A stretch of 64,000 nucleotides of DNA from Parasponia andersonii (lineage: Eukaryota > Streptophyta > Magnoliopsida > Rosales > Cannabaceae): NCBI GenBank assembly GCA_002914805.1, contig JXTB01000513.1, positions 29,265 to 93,264 of the forward strand, given 5' to 3'. Below are positions 21,672 through 33,406 of this stretch, in pieces. Every line of letters begins with the position of its first letter. Within the stretch, counting starts at the first letter, position 1. Both the position numbers and the translations under genes were made by a program. The notes beneath the pieces are model-generated. The model ran no database searches. It was given only the letters and a program-made list of their open reading frames with translations, and was not told where the DNA came from.

Positions 21672-21919
21672 AGTTTAAATTCTGGAGACGTTATTTTGGA
21701 GAATGAAAATATCCAAAACAAAATCTAATGGGAATGAGAGTATCATTGGACAAATAGAAGACGAGCACACTACTTTGTAGAAGATATTTTTCTAACGAAA
21801 ATATTGAATATTTTGTTACGAAGAGTCTTCCCGTCATTTGTCTACTTCGTACTCTCATTCTTAGTAGATTTGACCTTGGGTACTCTTATTCCCAAGATAG
21901 CGTCTCCACAATTTGAACT
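21672..21919. mobile_element. Foldback MITE, family B
   Basis: The left end AGTTTAAATTCTGGAGACG and the reversed right end AGTTCAAATTGTGGAGACG open inverted repeats that continue about 75 bases (GGGAATGAGAGTA against AAGAATGAGAGTA). A solitary related end occurs near 21966-22005 (GAGTCCATGGGACGCCATTT). Just left of the element a 24-bp unit (AAAAAGTTATGAGTTTAAAT) is duplicated. The 78-codon frame over this border shows no recognisable domain and I do not call it a gene. Confidence 0.7.
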
Positions 21920-21929
21920 TATTTGAACA

Positions 21930-24337
21930 AAAAAAACCTTGGTATATCTATTCTTCAAAAGAACATGAGTCCATGGGACGCCATTTTAGGGAATAAGAAC
22001 ACCAGTGAGGCCAACCCCCTTGAAGAACCTGTTCTTCCAGCATATTTCTCCTTCTTTTCTTTTCTTTTTTTTTTTAATTATATAAATGGGTGTAGTCTAT
22101 AGATTCCTTAACATACGAGGCCTTCTGTAGGGGTCTCTACAATGAAACGTTACACAGGCATTAGACTCAGGCCGAGTACAATCATGTTCCTAGCACATTT
22201 AGTGCATGTGTAGACTTCTCAGTCTATGTCTCTTGTCTAATAGGTCCCCAATCCACGACAATCAATTCAAAACTCCTTTGTTTTTCCAATCAATTATTGC
22301 AAGCTTATGCAGAGAGATTTAATTACAAGTAGTATTATAGTATACGTACGAAAGTTAGATAGTATTAAAAACTAAGGTTATTAATCACATTTTTATCCAA
22401 TTAAATTTTTACTCTGTAAAAAAAATTAAATAGTTAGGACACCACTATTCCAAGGATATAAATATCATTTATAAAAGGATTTAGTCAAAAATTTGACCAA
22501 AAAGATAAGAAAGGTTACTTTTTTTTTTAATATTTTTAGTAGAGGAGATACTTTTTGTTGTATTAGAATAGAGAGTTTAAAGTGGTATTTAAGCATAATA
22601 AATGAGTGTTTTTAGGATTATTGCCATAAAATAATTTTTTTTACTCTAACAATCAATCAAATACAAATATCATACAATGAGCAAACCATAAAACTAATCA
22701 ATCAATCAATTTATTGAATTCGGCGACTGACGCCCAAGTAGGAAATTAAATAGTTTTATACGAGATATAAAGGTGATGCATACACAAATCCACTAAGGAA
22801 CATAATTTGAGCTATACCAGATAATTTCAGATCATTCTCTATCTTTCGAGTCGGTTACTTTGATTGATATGATGATGAAAACTCTGTAAAATCCTATCTT
22901 TGACAATGACATAATTTCTTTCAGATTTACATCATATAAGATTTATATATAGAAGAAAATCATAAAACTGAAGAAAAATAACAAAAATAAACAAAATTTA
23001 TAATCTAATATGACGAAACCCATAAGAATAAATATATGGGAACAAAATCTCCATACAATAAAAGGATTATTAACATAAAGGGGAAATAAAAAACTCCTAG
23101 TGAAATCCTATGGCACAAGGGACTTGTAGGTTTTTAGATAAAGAAAAAGTCTCTATCACTTAGTTGGTTTTCTTACTAACAAATTTATCTTTTCTATCAT
23201 TTTTTTTTAAGAGCAATCGCTTTTCGAAATTCTAATAGTTAGAAACATATCGTAAAATAATTAATAGCATAAATATGAAATGCATGAGAGAAATTAGTCA
23301 TTTACTATTAAATAAGTACCCGATCCCCCAAGTTTTTTTTTTTAAAAAAAAAAAAGAGAAAGGAAAATTCATGTAAATCTAACAGAATTTGATAGTTGAC
23401 CGAACAAATCATTGACATTCATCATCAATAGGACATTTTTTTTTGTCCACCAAAGAATTTCCTTCAATGATTATGGTGATACTATTTGTACTGCTTAGTG
23501 CTCACTAATTGTACTACTAATGTGTAATGTATCTGTTTTTTTTTTTTCCCTGTAATTTTAGTTTGTAATCTATTCTATGATATTAAAATTTTTTGCATTT
23601 TTATTTTCTTGGTTCATGCTGATAACTACCATAATTAAGATTGCGAGGCTTTTCAAATCATAAACATACATGGTAGATAACACTAGGTTCGACCTTTTTT
23701 TTTTTTTTTCCTAGCAAAAGAATATTGTTTTATAAAATAGGGAGCATCTTATTTAGGTAGATAAAGAAAAATATTAAATAATATGTTTTTATTTATTTAT
23801 TTTTTTCCACTGAATTGGTGCCCTGTATATATGATTGTGTGACTTGATACATATGATCTTTAGAATTATTGGTCAAAGGTCGAAGACCATTTTCTAACAC
23901 AACTTCTTAGTATACAACTTTGTCGTTCCAGAATATTTGTTTCGTTGGAACAAGCCCAATCATATGGTAGGCCCTAGTAATGGACCTAATAGTTGCAATG
24001 CATAGACGAAACTTGAAAGTGGGCTAAATAGGGCCTGGAACACCTATGCAAGTTTCATCTTTGTATGCAACGAGGTTTCTTTTATTTGTAATTTTTTTGA
24101 AATGATTTTTGAAAGAGCTGATTTTTGAAATGATTTTTTTTTTGAAAGGTTAATGTAGCAAATTAATTAAAATAAAAACGAATAAAAAAATCAGTTTCTT
24201 TTTTTTGAAGGTTAATGTAGTAATTCAATAAAGTAAAAAAGAATTAAAAAATCAATATGAAAATAAAAAACAAAAAAACTAAAGAAGAAATAAAGAAATA
24301 GAAAGGTCGCTTTCTTCTTCTTCCTATATGACCTATC
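21930..24337. other. Intergenic DNA, no gene seen
   Basis: AT-rich, with T and A homopolymers and the solitary MITE end near 21966. Around 24140-24260 a 62-bp unit carrying GGTTAATGTAG is duplicated. A slightly GC-richer stretch at 23930-24070 shows nothing recognisable. Confidence 0.4.
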
Positions 24338-24631
24338 GTGTCTGCAACTCAAAAAAAAAAAATGGAGATGTGCATTGCCATCAAGATCCCAGCACTTCCA
24401 CTTCTTCCGATCCTTTCCCACCCAAAACCCCACTTCCAGTTCTACCGCCAATCGACCATATCTGGTCCAAAATCTCCCATCCCCGACTGGATCTCCTCCT
24501 CACCCATTGCCCATCGCCAACCGTTGACCTTCCTTTGCTCTTGTTCTCTAATCGTCGTCGGAGAAGAAATTGCCAAAGCTACTCTTCGGATTGGTATTGA
24601 CGATTGTGATGGCGTGAATAGGAGTCATTAG
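24338..24631 (+). other. GC-richer patch with a 97-codon frame, unidentified
   Basis: Two overlapping frames (24328-24600 and 24338-24631) lie in a patch far less AT-rich than its surroundings. The second reads as a Ser/Pro-rich N-terminus (MSATQKKKMEMCIAIKIPAL at its start). It has no domain, intron pattern or downstream continuation that I can follow. It could be a captured first exon, a gene remnant or chance. Confidence 0.25.
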
Positions 24632-25475
24632 AGGTTATCTCCTTGGAATTTCTTTATTGGTTTAGGGTTATTTTGGGTATGTCAAATATTCATTAAATGG
24701 CTGCAAGTGATTCCAGAATAATCTAAAACACAAAGTTCCCTGCTGATGTGGTTGTAGCATAGATTCTTGAATAATCCTGTTTTCTGGATGTTACCAAATG
24801 TCATTTTAAAATATTATTTTTGAAATGATAATTAGTAATTTGTAATTAATTTTATGATTAGCAACTAAAAATATTTATAATTAATAATCAGTAATTAGTA
24901 ATTAATTTTCACTAACTAATAATAATTTTAAAATAGTATAACTTCTTTGAAAGTAGGATTTTTTTAGAAAAGCGATACAATAATTGAAAAAAAAAAATTA
25001 ACTCACCATATTTTTGTATTTTGGGTTTTGGTTTTTAGAAAGTTTTCACTGTGGGATTTGAAACCAGGTATGATTAATTCGGCCCACAACGAGAATTTGG
25101 GCCTCTTAGCCGAATAATAGAATTTTGGATCATAATTTATAAAATGGTCGTTTTGTTAAAAATAATTTAATTTTGAAAATTATTTAAAAATGATCATTTT
25201 TTATATTTAATATAATAAAATATATTGATCATTTTTTAAAAAATTGATTTATTTTTTAAAATATTAATTTACTTTTTCAAAAATTTATTTATTTCATAAA
25301 AGATTGATTTACTTTATAAAAAGTAGATCAAAGGAAAACGATTATTTATCAAAATAAAATTATATAAAGGTTATTTATCGAATTGATGTAAAAAAACGCA
25401 AATTTTTAAATTGACCTGGAAAAGGCTCATGATATTTTTATACTATCATTAAGTTTTTGATGGTAGGCATATGAT
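24632..25475. other. AT-rich intergenic DNA
   Basis: Contains (A/T)AATTAGTAATTA-type words at 24830-24920 that recur near 33180-33250, and the ATTGATTTA-rich block at 25130-25400 mentioned under the upstream AS1 region. No gene. Confidence 0.4.
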
Positions 25476-26025
25476 GGGACAATGAGATAATTACATTTTA
25501 ACTATTTGTTTAGTTTATATATTGTAATTTGATTATTATCAATATTGACCTTCAAATTTAGTACTCGTAACAAATTTCTATCATCTCTGACACAAACACT
25601 AACCATTGTGCTTACCAAAATACCATTTGAAGGTTAAATTTATATATTTAAAAGAAAGCTCAAATTTGAAACTTATCAAAAGTGGATAAAAGTTTTATAA
25701 ATAATATTTAATATTTATAGGATTTTCATTTTTTGAGTTATTTATTTTAATATTTTTTTTCCTTTAGCTATTAATCTTAATTAGTTTTGAATTTAAATTA
25801 AGTATTAAAATATATACATAAAATTAAAACTGGTATTTTGATAAATTCAATGGTCAAAATTAGTGTTTGATTTAGAGATGATATAAATTTGTTATAAATT
25901 TTAAATATGAAGATCATTGTTGTTGATAATAACCAAAACACAAATTATAAACTAAACAAACATATAATAGAAAGTGTAAACTAAACAAACAGACAAACAA
26001 CAATATATAAAAATATAATTAACCC
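25476..26025. mobile_element. Foldback MITE, family A copy 2
   Basis: The left half has TTTGTTTAGTTTATATATTG and GATTATTATCAATATTGACC. The right half in reverse complement has TTTGTTTAGTTTATAATTTG and GGTTATTATCAACAACAATG. It shares the TTATTATCAAYATTGACC core with the element at 20602-20942 but has a longer, unrelated centre. Exact ends are uncertain by a few bases. Confidence 0.65.
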
Positions 26026-26550
26026 TTTTACGACTATTTTTCAAAAACTTTATCGTGGCTACCATCTTATATAACTTATTGGACGTATAAACTCGAGTAA
26101 CTATAACATATGACCACTTCTTTCATGTCAATTCGAGAAATGACTGTTTATTTTTGTTCTTATTTAATTAATTGATTTTTTTTTCTTCCGCTAAATGGCT
26201 GCCTTATTTAATTAATTGATTTTTTTTCAACTAAATGGCCATCTCTTAATATTATCAATTTTACTTATGGTCTATTCAATTTTTTTTTGGTTGTATATCA
26301 ATTTTGATACTGACGTATTTCAATACATTTTATATATTTAGAAAAATTTTAATAATGCTTGAAAAATAATTATTTCTTAAATAAGGACCAATTTGGTCTC
26401 TTGGCTAAAGAGCCATATAGACTTCTTGCCTTCTTGGAAAGTCTCCGAAAGAAAAACCAAAAAGTGAGGCTCTGATACATAGAATGTCGTAGTCCACATA
26501 TATAGGGCTTGTATAGTTCGGATATTTAAATAGAAATAATGGAATGTATT

Positions 26551-26924
26551 GGCCCCGTTTGTTTCAACCATTCCATTCTATTGGAATAGAAAACTCATTT
26601 GAATGGGTGTTTATTTCAACAACTCTAATTTTTTTATTTAAATGGTATTTGAAAATGAGTATTTGCTTCAACAATTCAGTTTTTCTATTCAAATGATTCA
26701 TCAGAAACATAAACTATTCGAATGAATTGTTTATGTCTTGGATGAGAACGGAGGGGAGGAGGTGTTTTTGAATGGTCCATTCCAAGACTCTCATTCTAAT
26801 ACTCTTATTTTAATTACAACTCATTCCAATGTTTTTCCATTCAAATATCTCCCATTCCAATTATAATCCATTCTAGAATTTCTATTTAAATACACCCATT
26901 CGAATGTGTGAACCAAACGAGACC
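26551..26924. mobile_element. MITE with GGCCCCGTTTG-type ends
   Basis: The left end is GGCCCCGTTTGTTTCAAC and the reversed right end GGTCTCGTTTGGTTCACAC. It is flanked by ATT on both sides (26548-26550 and 26925-26927). Internal CATTC/GAATG words alternate, so it can fold. GGGCCYGTTTG ends and three-base target repeats recall PIF/Harbinger-derived MITEs, though their usual target is TWA. Confidence 0.65.
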
Positions 26925-27998
26925 ATTATAATTGGAACGAGAGACATTTAAATGGTAATATAATTAATGTTTGAGATAATGTATTGCAATGATACATTTG
27001 AACTGTGAATATGTCAGAATAGATATTTGGCAAAGATGCTTAAAAGTCAATTCGAATTGAAAAAAAATAGAATGTGCATTTGGATTGCTAAAACATATCA
27101 TTTGCATAGTAAAATATCTTTTGCATATTTTTTTTGTTTTATATTTGATGATTTATCAATTAATTAAAATTTGTTTCTAATTTTCAATTTGATTGTTTTA
27201 TTTGTGGTATCTTTTTTTTTTTTCTTTTGCTGACATTTTATTAGTAATTAATTAATTTTATTGGTATAACTAGGATCTAGTGTGTGTGTGTGTGTTTTTT
27301 GAATACTCCTATGCCTGATAGTTTTTATATAAATATTTTTTGAATATTGACCCTACTTATTTTATCATAGTAACAAAAAATGGAGAATAACTGAGGGACA
27401 TGAGAGAATTTTTTTACAAACTTCTCTTAAATAAAAATCTATTTTAAAAAATAATAATAGAAGGATAAGTTAACTTATAATTGGTTTTCAAAATCATGTT
27501 TTCAATTTTTTAAATATTTTTTTAGAGAATGAAAACCATGTGATCATAATAAAAATATACAAATTCAAATTTAGTACGAGAGAGAAAAAATCTAATTAAA
27601 TTCATCATGAAAGTAATTCAATATACTTGATGATACCTAACATAAAAAAAAATTATATATTTATATATTCAGATTCTATTTTATTATTTAAAGTTTTTGG
27701 TTTAAGCAATTTGGACTTAAAATTCCTTCATACAACAAATATCTTACTATAAATGTCTCTCATATAACAAAGATTTATTAGCAAGATGAAAACCCAGAAG
27801 AAAGTCATCAGAATTAATCTGATGCATAATAGCCTTCCATGGACGACGTTCACATCTTTCTCATATGCGTATTGTAAGCCTATCCCTAAATGTTCCCATG
27901 TTAAATTGGTCTCTATATTGTAGCTGGACAAGATTAAAAAGCCTACTCAAGTTCCATACTAGGGAGATCCAAAACTTCCACAACCAAAGCCGAACAAT
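26925..27998. other. AT-rich intergenic DNA
   Basis: Contains a (TG)n run at about 27280-27296. No gene on either strand. Confidence 0.4.
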
Positions 27999-28937
27999 TT
28001 ACAAGCCTGTTTTTCTTTCCACTAATTTAAAGAAGGATTCCCATTGATCCGAGGTTTGGAGGTTCAGAAAGTGTTGTTGCCAGTGCGGATTATGTACACC
28101 AGTTAATAATATATTCTTAAGAGTACTCTTACATTGATCCATAAAATTGGGTGACTTTTCTGTTGTTTTCATGGACTCATTTCTACCTATAGATATAACA
28201 TTACGTATCTTGTCCCTGGAAGCTTGGAAAATCTCTTTAAGACTTGTTCGAGAATCTTTTTTCTTCTTCTTATCTATTTTCCTTGAAATGCTTGAAATTG
28301 TTAATTTACTCTTTTCAGTAGCTGATGTCAGATTTAAAGGTGTATTACCTGAGGATAAGGAGTCTTCATTCTCAGAGTCTGAGTCATGCAATGGTGCATT
28401 TGAGGAAGAGAAAGCTCACTGTCCCTTAGCCTGTTTCCCATGAAATATGACATAATATAATTCATGATTTAGCAGCCCATTCTGTTTTATCCTTTCAGCA
28501 ATTTTTCTATTCTTCTTAGGAAATCCCTAAGATAAACCAATAAACACATAAATTTTTATCTCAAGTTAAACGATGAAAAAGTAAAAATAATTAAAAAGAT
28601 TAATATATGCCATATAAACTTCAAAAAATGCCTCCCACGTGCCAAGACCAGCTTCGAAGGTATGGTTTGTAGGATTATATCCAAAGCCTGTGTAATTCCT
28701 TATTTGCGTATATAAATCGTAATCAATCTTCATTCTCTCTTTGTTACTTTTTAATTGACCAAGATTAGGTATACAATTAAGAAATAGTTGCAAGTTTATA
28801 TCCCATTGCTCCCAAACCTTCATGTTAGGTTTCTTGCCATTATGCTTTATAAGCCATTCGGCATAGATAGACACAAAAGCATTTGTTGCAAAATCACTCC
28901 AATACAATGGTAGCTTATCTGATTTTTTCTTGACCAT
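27999..28937 (-). pseudogene. Myb/SANT-like DNA-binding domain protein (L10-interacting MYB type), broken
   Basis: Two exons on the minus strand. Exon 1, 28937-28620, starts MVKKKSDKLPLYWSD and encodes a Myb/SANT-like (trihelix-type) domain with AEWLIKHNGKKPNMKVWEQW, LKSNKERMKIDYDLYTQI and FGYNPTNHTFEAG. It ends after TWEAFFE at a GT donor (28619-28618). The intron is 93 bases and AT-rich, with an AG acceptor at 28528-28527. Exon 2, 28526-27999, continues in the same phase (GFPKKNRKIAERI). It is cut by TGA at 28418-28416, then stays open for about 140 codons, with a Ser/Asp/Glu-rich linker (HDSDSENEDSLSSG) and a basic C-terminal region. The intron junction and shared phase show it was once a real gene. 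Proteins of this type are linked in plants to PIF/Harbinger-like elements. Confidence 0.8.
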
Positions 28938-31900
28938 CTACAACATTTACAAAATGAAACCACTGTGCTTAATTGCATTGAATTCTTTTTTCAACTTATA
29001 CGAGTCTATGACCACATAAAAAGATATACATGTTTGGTATCTTAATCTATTGTTTATATACTTTATAGTATCTATTTTTCTCTTTTTCAATTTCTTGGAA
29101 CTAACGTGATTTAATCTATTCTTTTGTTTTTTAAATTATCTACTTTCTTTTTGTCATTACTACATATCCTAGCGTTAGTCACCAAACTAGAAACTTTATA
29201 AAGATCAGGATAAGAGAACAATGTATGTAAAGGAATGATTCTACTCACTAGATATCTTAAGTGATCTCATCAAGAAAAAGTTTCTCGAACTCTGTGACAT
29301 CTTATACTGTGCAGTTTTAAAAATAATATATAAGAATTTATGTTCACATTTTATCTCCTAAGTATGATATTGCAAGTTATATATGGCCTAAAAATGGCTT
29401 CAAAACCAAAAACGTCTTTGAGCCTCTTCTATCCAATATCAATATCTTTTATAGAACATTGACTGCCAAAGAAGCCTGGGGCCAGAAATTGCTATCACTT
29501 CATTCTAATTTCCCTGATTGGAATTATTAATACTATGTTTTTCAATTATCATAGTTCTTGTTATTTATTGTTATTATTAATTTTTTAATTATCATGGTTC
29601 ATGTTGTTTAATTTTGATGGTTGCGCCTTTATTATCTTTTCCTCTTCTTTTTAGGCTCTTCAATTTGTTATTCGAAGATTAGAGCAATTTTTGGTACGTA
29701 GAACTTTTCCAATTTGCCTCACTTATTTACCTTTATGTACTTTTTGCTGTATTTTCCCCTTGAATGTTTTCATCTCCTCTTTTTATCTGTGAATAAATAT
29801 GAAAAGAATTAATTGTACAAACGAGCACATTCTCTTTTTCTTATTCTAGTTCCTTTTTAACTGTTTTTTTTTTTCTTAGTTCTTCACTAGTCTGCACTTG
29901 TCTTGTCTTGTTTTGTTTTCCTTTCGTTTTCTTTCTTCTTTGTTTTTTTTTTTTCTTTGAGGTGGGGTTGGGAGGGGGGTGTTATTTTTCTCTTTTACAT
30001 TTAAATTAATATCAAATTGAATTAACAAAAACTGGAGTTGTACACATTAGAACAATCTCTTTTTCTCCTTTTCCTTATTCCTTTAGTTCGGAATTAGTAA
30101 ATGCTTTTTAGTATGGTTGGTCGATAGTGTTGCTGCTATGAACTTTTTCAAAACTATTATTGATATTCACGATTTTTTTTACCTTCCCACTTAAATGTTG
30201 TTAATGCTGCTTTCATAGTTATAGAAATGGATTTTGGTCCATTATTTTCCATCCAACTCTTAAAAGCTGCATGAGGTTTGACTAGTTTGAGATTAAAGTG
30301 AAAGAATGGCTGTACTTGGAGGGATTAGGCAGCTGGAATTTTTTAGGTTGCAAGAAAAGCTAGGATTTAAGGTTTAGTTAAAGAATAAGTGATAAGTATT
30401 AGTTAGAACGTGTAGCTATAAATTCATATATTCCAGTGGAAGTATATGCAGTCACAAGTAATATAGATTTAAGAATTAGAGTGTCGTATGTACGATAATA
30501 GATTACTAAGTCTAAGTTAAGTATTAAAATTGTTCAATCTTAACTTTATTCAAACAACTGAAATATAGATTTTAATGAAATAAAACAAAGGAAACTAAAC
30601 TATCATGTAAAATAAATGTAAGCAAGCAATACGGAAAATTGTTTAGGTTTACTAATTCTCTAACCATCCTCTAAATACATAATATCTCAATTTCCCTCTT
30701 AAATCAATTAATCTATTAGAATTGTCAACTGAGAATTCGAATATATTTACAAACTCTTTTCCAAAACATAAGTGAAAATACTTAAATTTGTTACTTATTT
30801 ATTAAGTTTAGTTATTCTCGCACAAATATTGTACAAGTCATATAAATATATTCTTATTCTATACAAACTCACCCCATATTAAGTGATCTTATATTATTCT
30901 ACTTATGTCTAAACCTAAATTTTTCTTCTTAAATTCATAAAGATTTCACTCAATAATCTATTTAGTGATTGATTAAATAGAAGTAGTAAGCATAAAATAA
31001 AACAAATAACTCAATAATAAATTCTATTAATGAAAGAAGAGAAATAAGCAAACACAAGATACTATGTTGGTTTACATAGTAAAACTAAACAAAAAGGAAT
31101 TTAGTTTACATTTTAAATTGAGAACAATAAAATTTTAATACAATGAATTCAAGAAATAAAAAATATCAATGAGAAAATAGTTTTCGAATTCTCATTCTTT
31201 GAAGAGCTTGAATGTGTTCATAGAGATTGTCAATCTCCTCTTCTAAACTTAGTTTTTGCTCTTTTGAATCATCCCTCAAAAATTTGCTCTCAATAATATC
31301 ACTCCCTAGATATGAAAAATACAATGAAAACTCACAAAAAAAAAAAATGAAGATAAAAAGCTAAGAACAAACTATGATATTGATGTTGATGAGGGAATCA
31401 AGAAATGGAGTAAATTAGAGTATATTTTCATCATCTTCTTCCTCTCTTTCCATGGCTTCTACTCTCTCTTTCTTTTTATCTCAACATGCCTCTTTTAACC
31501 CTAAAAATAAGATTTTAAAGAGATGACTTGTGTAAACGTAAGACAAAACAAATCAAATTTGGACCTTTGTATCGTCAAAAAGTTGATCTCGACCTTTATT
31601 ATTGACCCAAGACATAGGAAATGGTGCCACAATACCATTTTTGGTGCTACACTGCCACTTTTCGGTTGGTTTGATGCCTTGATTTCCCACAACACCATTT
31701 TTGGTGCTACAGTACCACTTTTTGGTTGGTTTGACGCCTTGATTTCCCAGGTGTATCATTTCTTCGTTTGAACTCTAATTTATCTCATTTTCGTTATGTT
31801 ACAATTGTATCGGATTCAAATTCAATTCAAATAGTTTAAAAGATCCATCACAAGTTCATCTTATTTTGCATCAAACAATTTTATTTCATTCTCTTATCAA

Positions 31901-33299
31901 GGCAAGCAAACAAAATATCAAAACAATAAAAAAAAGGTAATTGAAGCAAGAACTTAGCAAAACTTAAGGCAAATTAGAAAAATTTAAGACAAATTAGTAA
32001 CAGATAACCTAATTTTACAGAGTTAACAATAACCCGAGGATATGTAGCAATATTTTTAATTCTCATATTTTTTATTAAATGGACTCTGCATATCTGCTCG
32101 TGCGTTGTGTATATGCCACATATAATGAGTTGTATTCTCAAACTTTTAGATCCAATGATTAAAAGTCTCTAAGTGGATTGTGATTCATGGATGAGGTAAT
32201 ATATGCTATTATACTAACTTTATCTGAGATTCTATTATGCACGAATAATATTCCTGTCTAATATTACATCATAGCTAAGACTTAAACTAGAAGAGTAGTT
32301 AGGTCTAACAATACTACAAATTGCAATCCACTAGCATTAGTCTTAGAATAATCGCAATAGTACAGGTTATAACCAATATACAAATGCAACTATATAAAGT
32401 TAAAGAACAAGAAAAGCAAAATGATCAAAGAGAACGCTTTTGAAAAAGAAAAAAAAAAAAAAAAAGAAAAGAAAAAAGATCACGCTTATGATGTCACCTT
32501 TTAATCAATAAAAAAGCAATGAAGAAAAAAAGTCTTATCTAATTCAGTCTCCACATGCTCCTAACTCAAAAGATTATAATGAGTGAACCAACTTGTTTTG
32601 GTAGTGTGGAGGAGCAAAATCGATGGTGGTGGGTTGATTGTAGCGGACGAGGGAAATCGCAAAGGTCGGAGATTGTACCAACAAGAGACGATTACAGCAC
32701 AGCGTAGAAAAATTAGTTCATTGCGATTTTGAGGCACTGACATATCACCTCTTGGTTGTCGTCCAAGTCCAAACACTAATGTTATCGAAACTCAAAAGCA
32801 TCACCATTGAAAGAGTGAGGGGAGAGGACAGCCAGTGGGTAAAAACAGAGCAAAAGAGGAAGAGGAAGAGGAAGAGGATGAGATGAGAAGTGAACTTAAG
32901 GGAAGTAGAGGGCAAGTTCAATGTCGAGGGTTCACTATGCAAATTGGGTTTGAATCATTTTTCGAGCTTACATTCTCTTCTCTGAATAAAATGGACCATT
33001 CAAATAGTGAAATTTAAATGAGGAAATTAGACATTATACACGACATTTTCTGAAAAAAAAAAAAAAAAAAAAAAAATTGAAAAATACGATGATTAGCGTC
33101 TTTTTAAGATATGGTTCAGTTTTTATTATTATAAAAAGACCAATTAAAAAAATATTTAAAAAAATATCAGATATTTATAACTAGTATATAATTAGTAATT
33201 AGTAACTGACGGCCAGGTTTTAGAAACTGATAACCAGTAATCATTTTCCGTATTTTTGTAATTCTTTTGGTTTTTTATGTGTAAAATATTAGAAACCCA
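28938..33299. other. Long intergenic stretch, possible antisense retroelement debris
   Basis: No coding region found. Around 30350-31500 the wording (ACTATGTTGGTTTACATAGT, AAGATTTCACTCAATAATC) resembles the non-coding parts of plant gypsy elements on the opposite strand, but I cannot place ends or domains. Homopolymers occur near 32448-32476 and 33051-33076. A GA-rich run sits at 32856-32886. Confidence 0.3.
31630..31749. repeat. 60-bp tandem duplication
   Basis: ACCATTTTTGGTGCTACA starts near 31634 and again at 31694, extending through TTGGTTTGA(T/C)GCCTTGATTTCCCA. Five or so differences separate the copies. The 60-base unit keeps a frame open on both strands, but no known domain appears. 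Confidence 0.85.
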
Positions 33300-33406
33300 A
33301 CTTAAAATGGACCATTGAAATAAAATTGTGTGAATGGTTGAAACAAAGGTCCATTCAAATGGGCTTGCAATTGGAACGGTGATAAATTATCGAAACAAAC
33401 GGGCCC
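33300..33406. mobile_element. Isolated GGGCCCGTTTG-type element end
   Basis: The segment ends CGAAACAAACGGGCCC at 33406. Its reverse complement starts GGGCCCGTTTGTTTCGATAA and then carries CCATTTGAATGG and TTGTTTCAACCATTC, closely echoing the left end of the element at 26551. No matching opposite end is evident close by. Confidence 0.5.

Noticed and set aside
21470-21706. 78-codon frame with a duplicated KSYEFKF segment
   Set aside because: The duplication is a 24-bp DNA repeat at a MITE border; there is no domain and the length is compatible with chance.
28147-28443. 98-codon plus-strand frame
   Set aside because: It is antisense to exon 2 of the Myb/SANT-like pseudogene.
31523-31771. 82-codon frame with two near-identical 20-residue units
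   Set aside because: It comes from a 60-bp tandem DNA duplication, since 60 is divisible by three and the frame survives on both strands.
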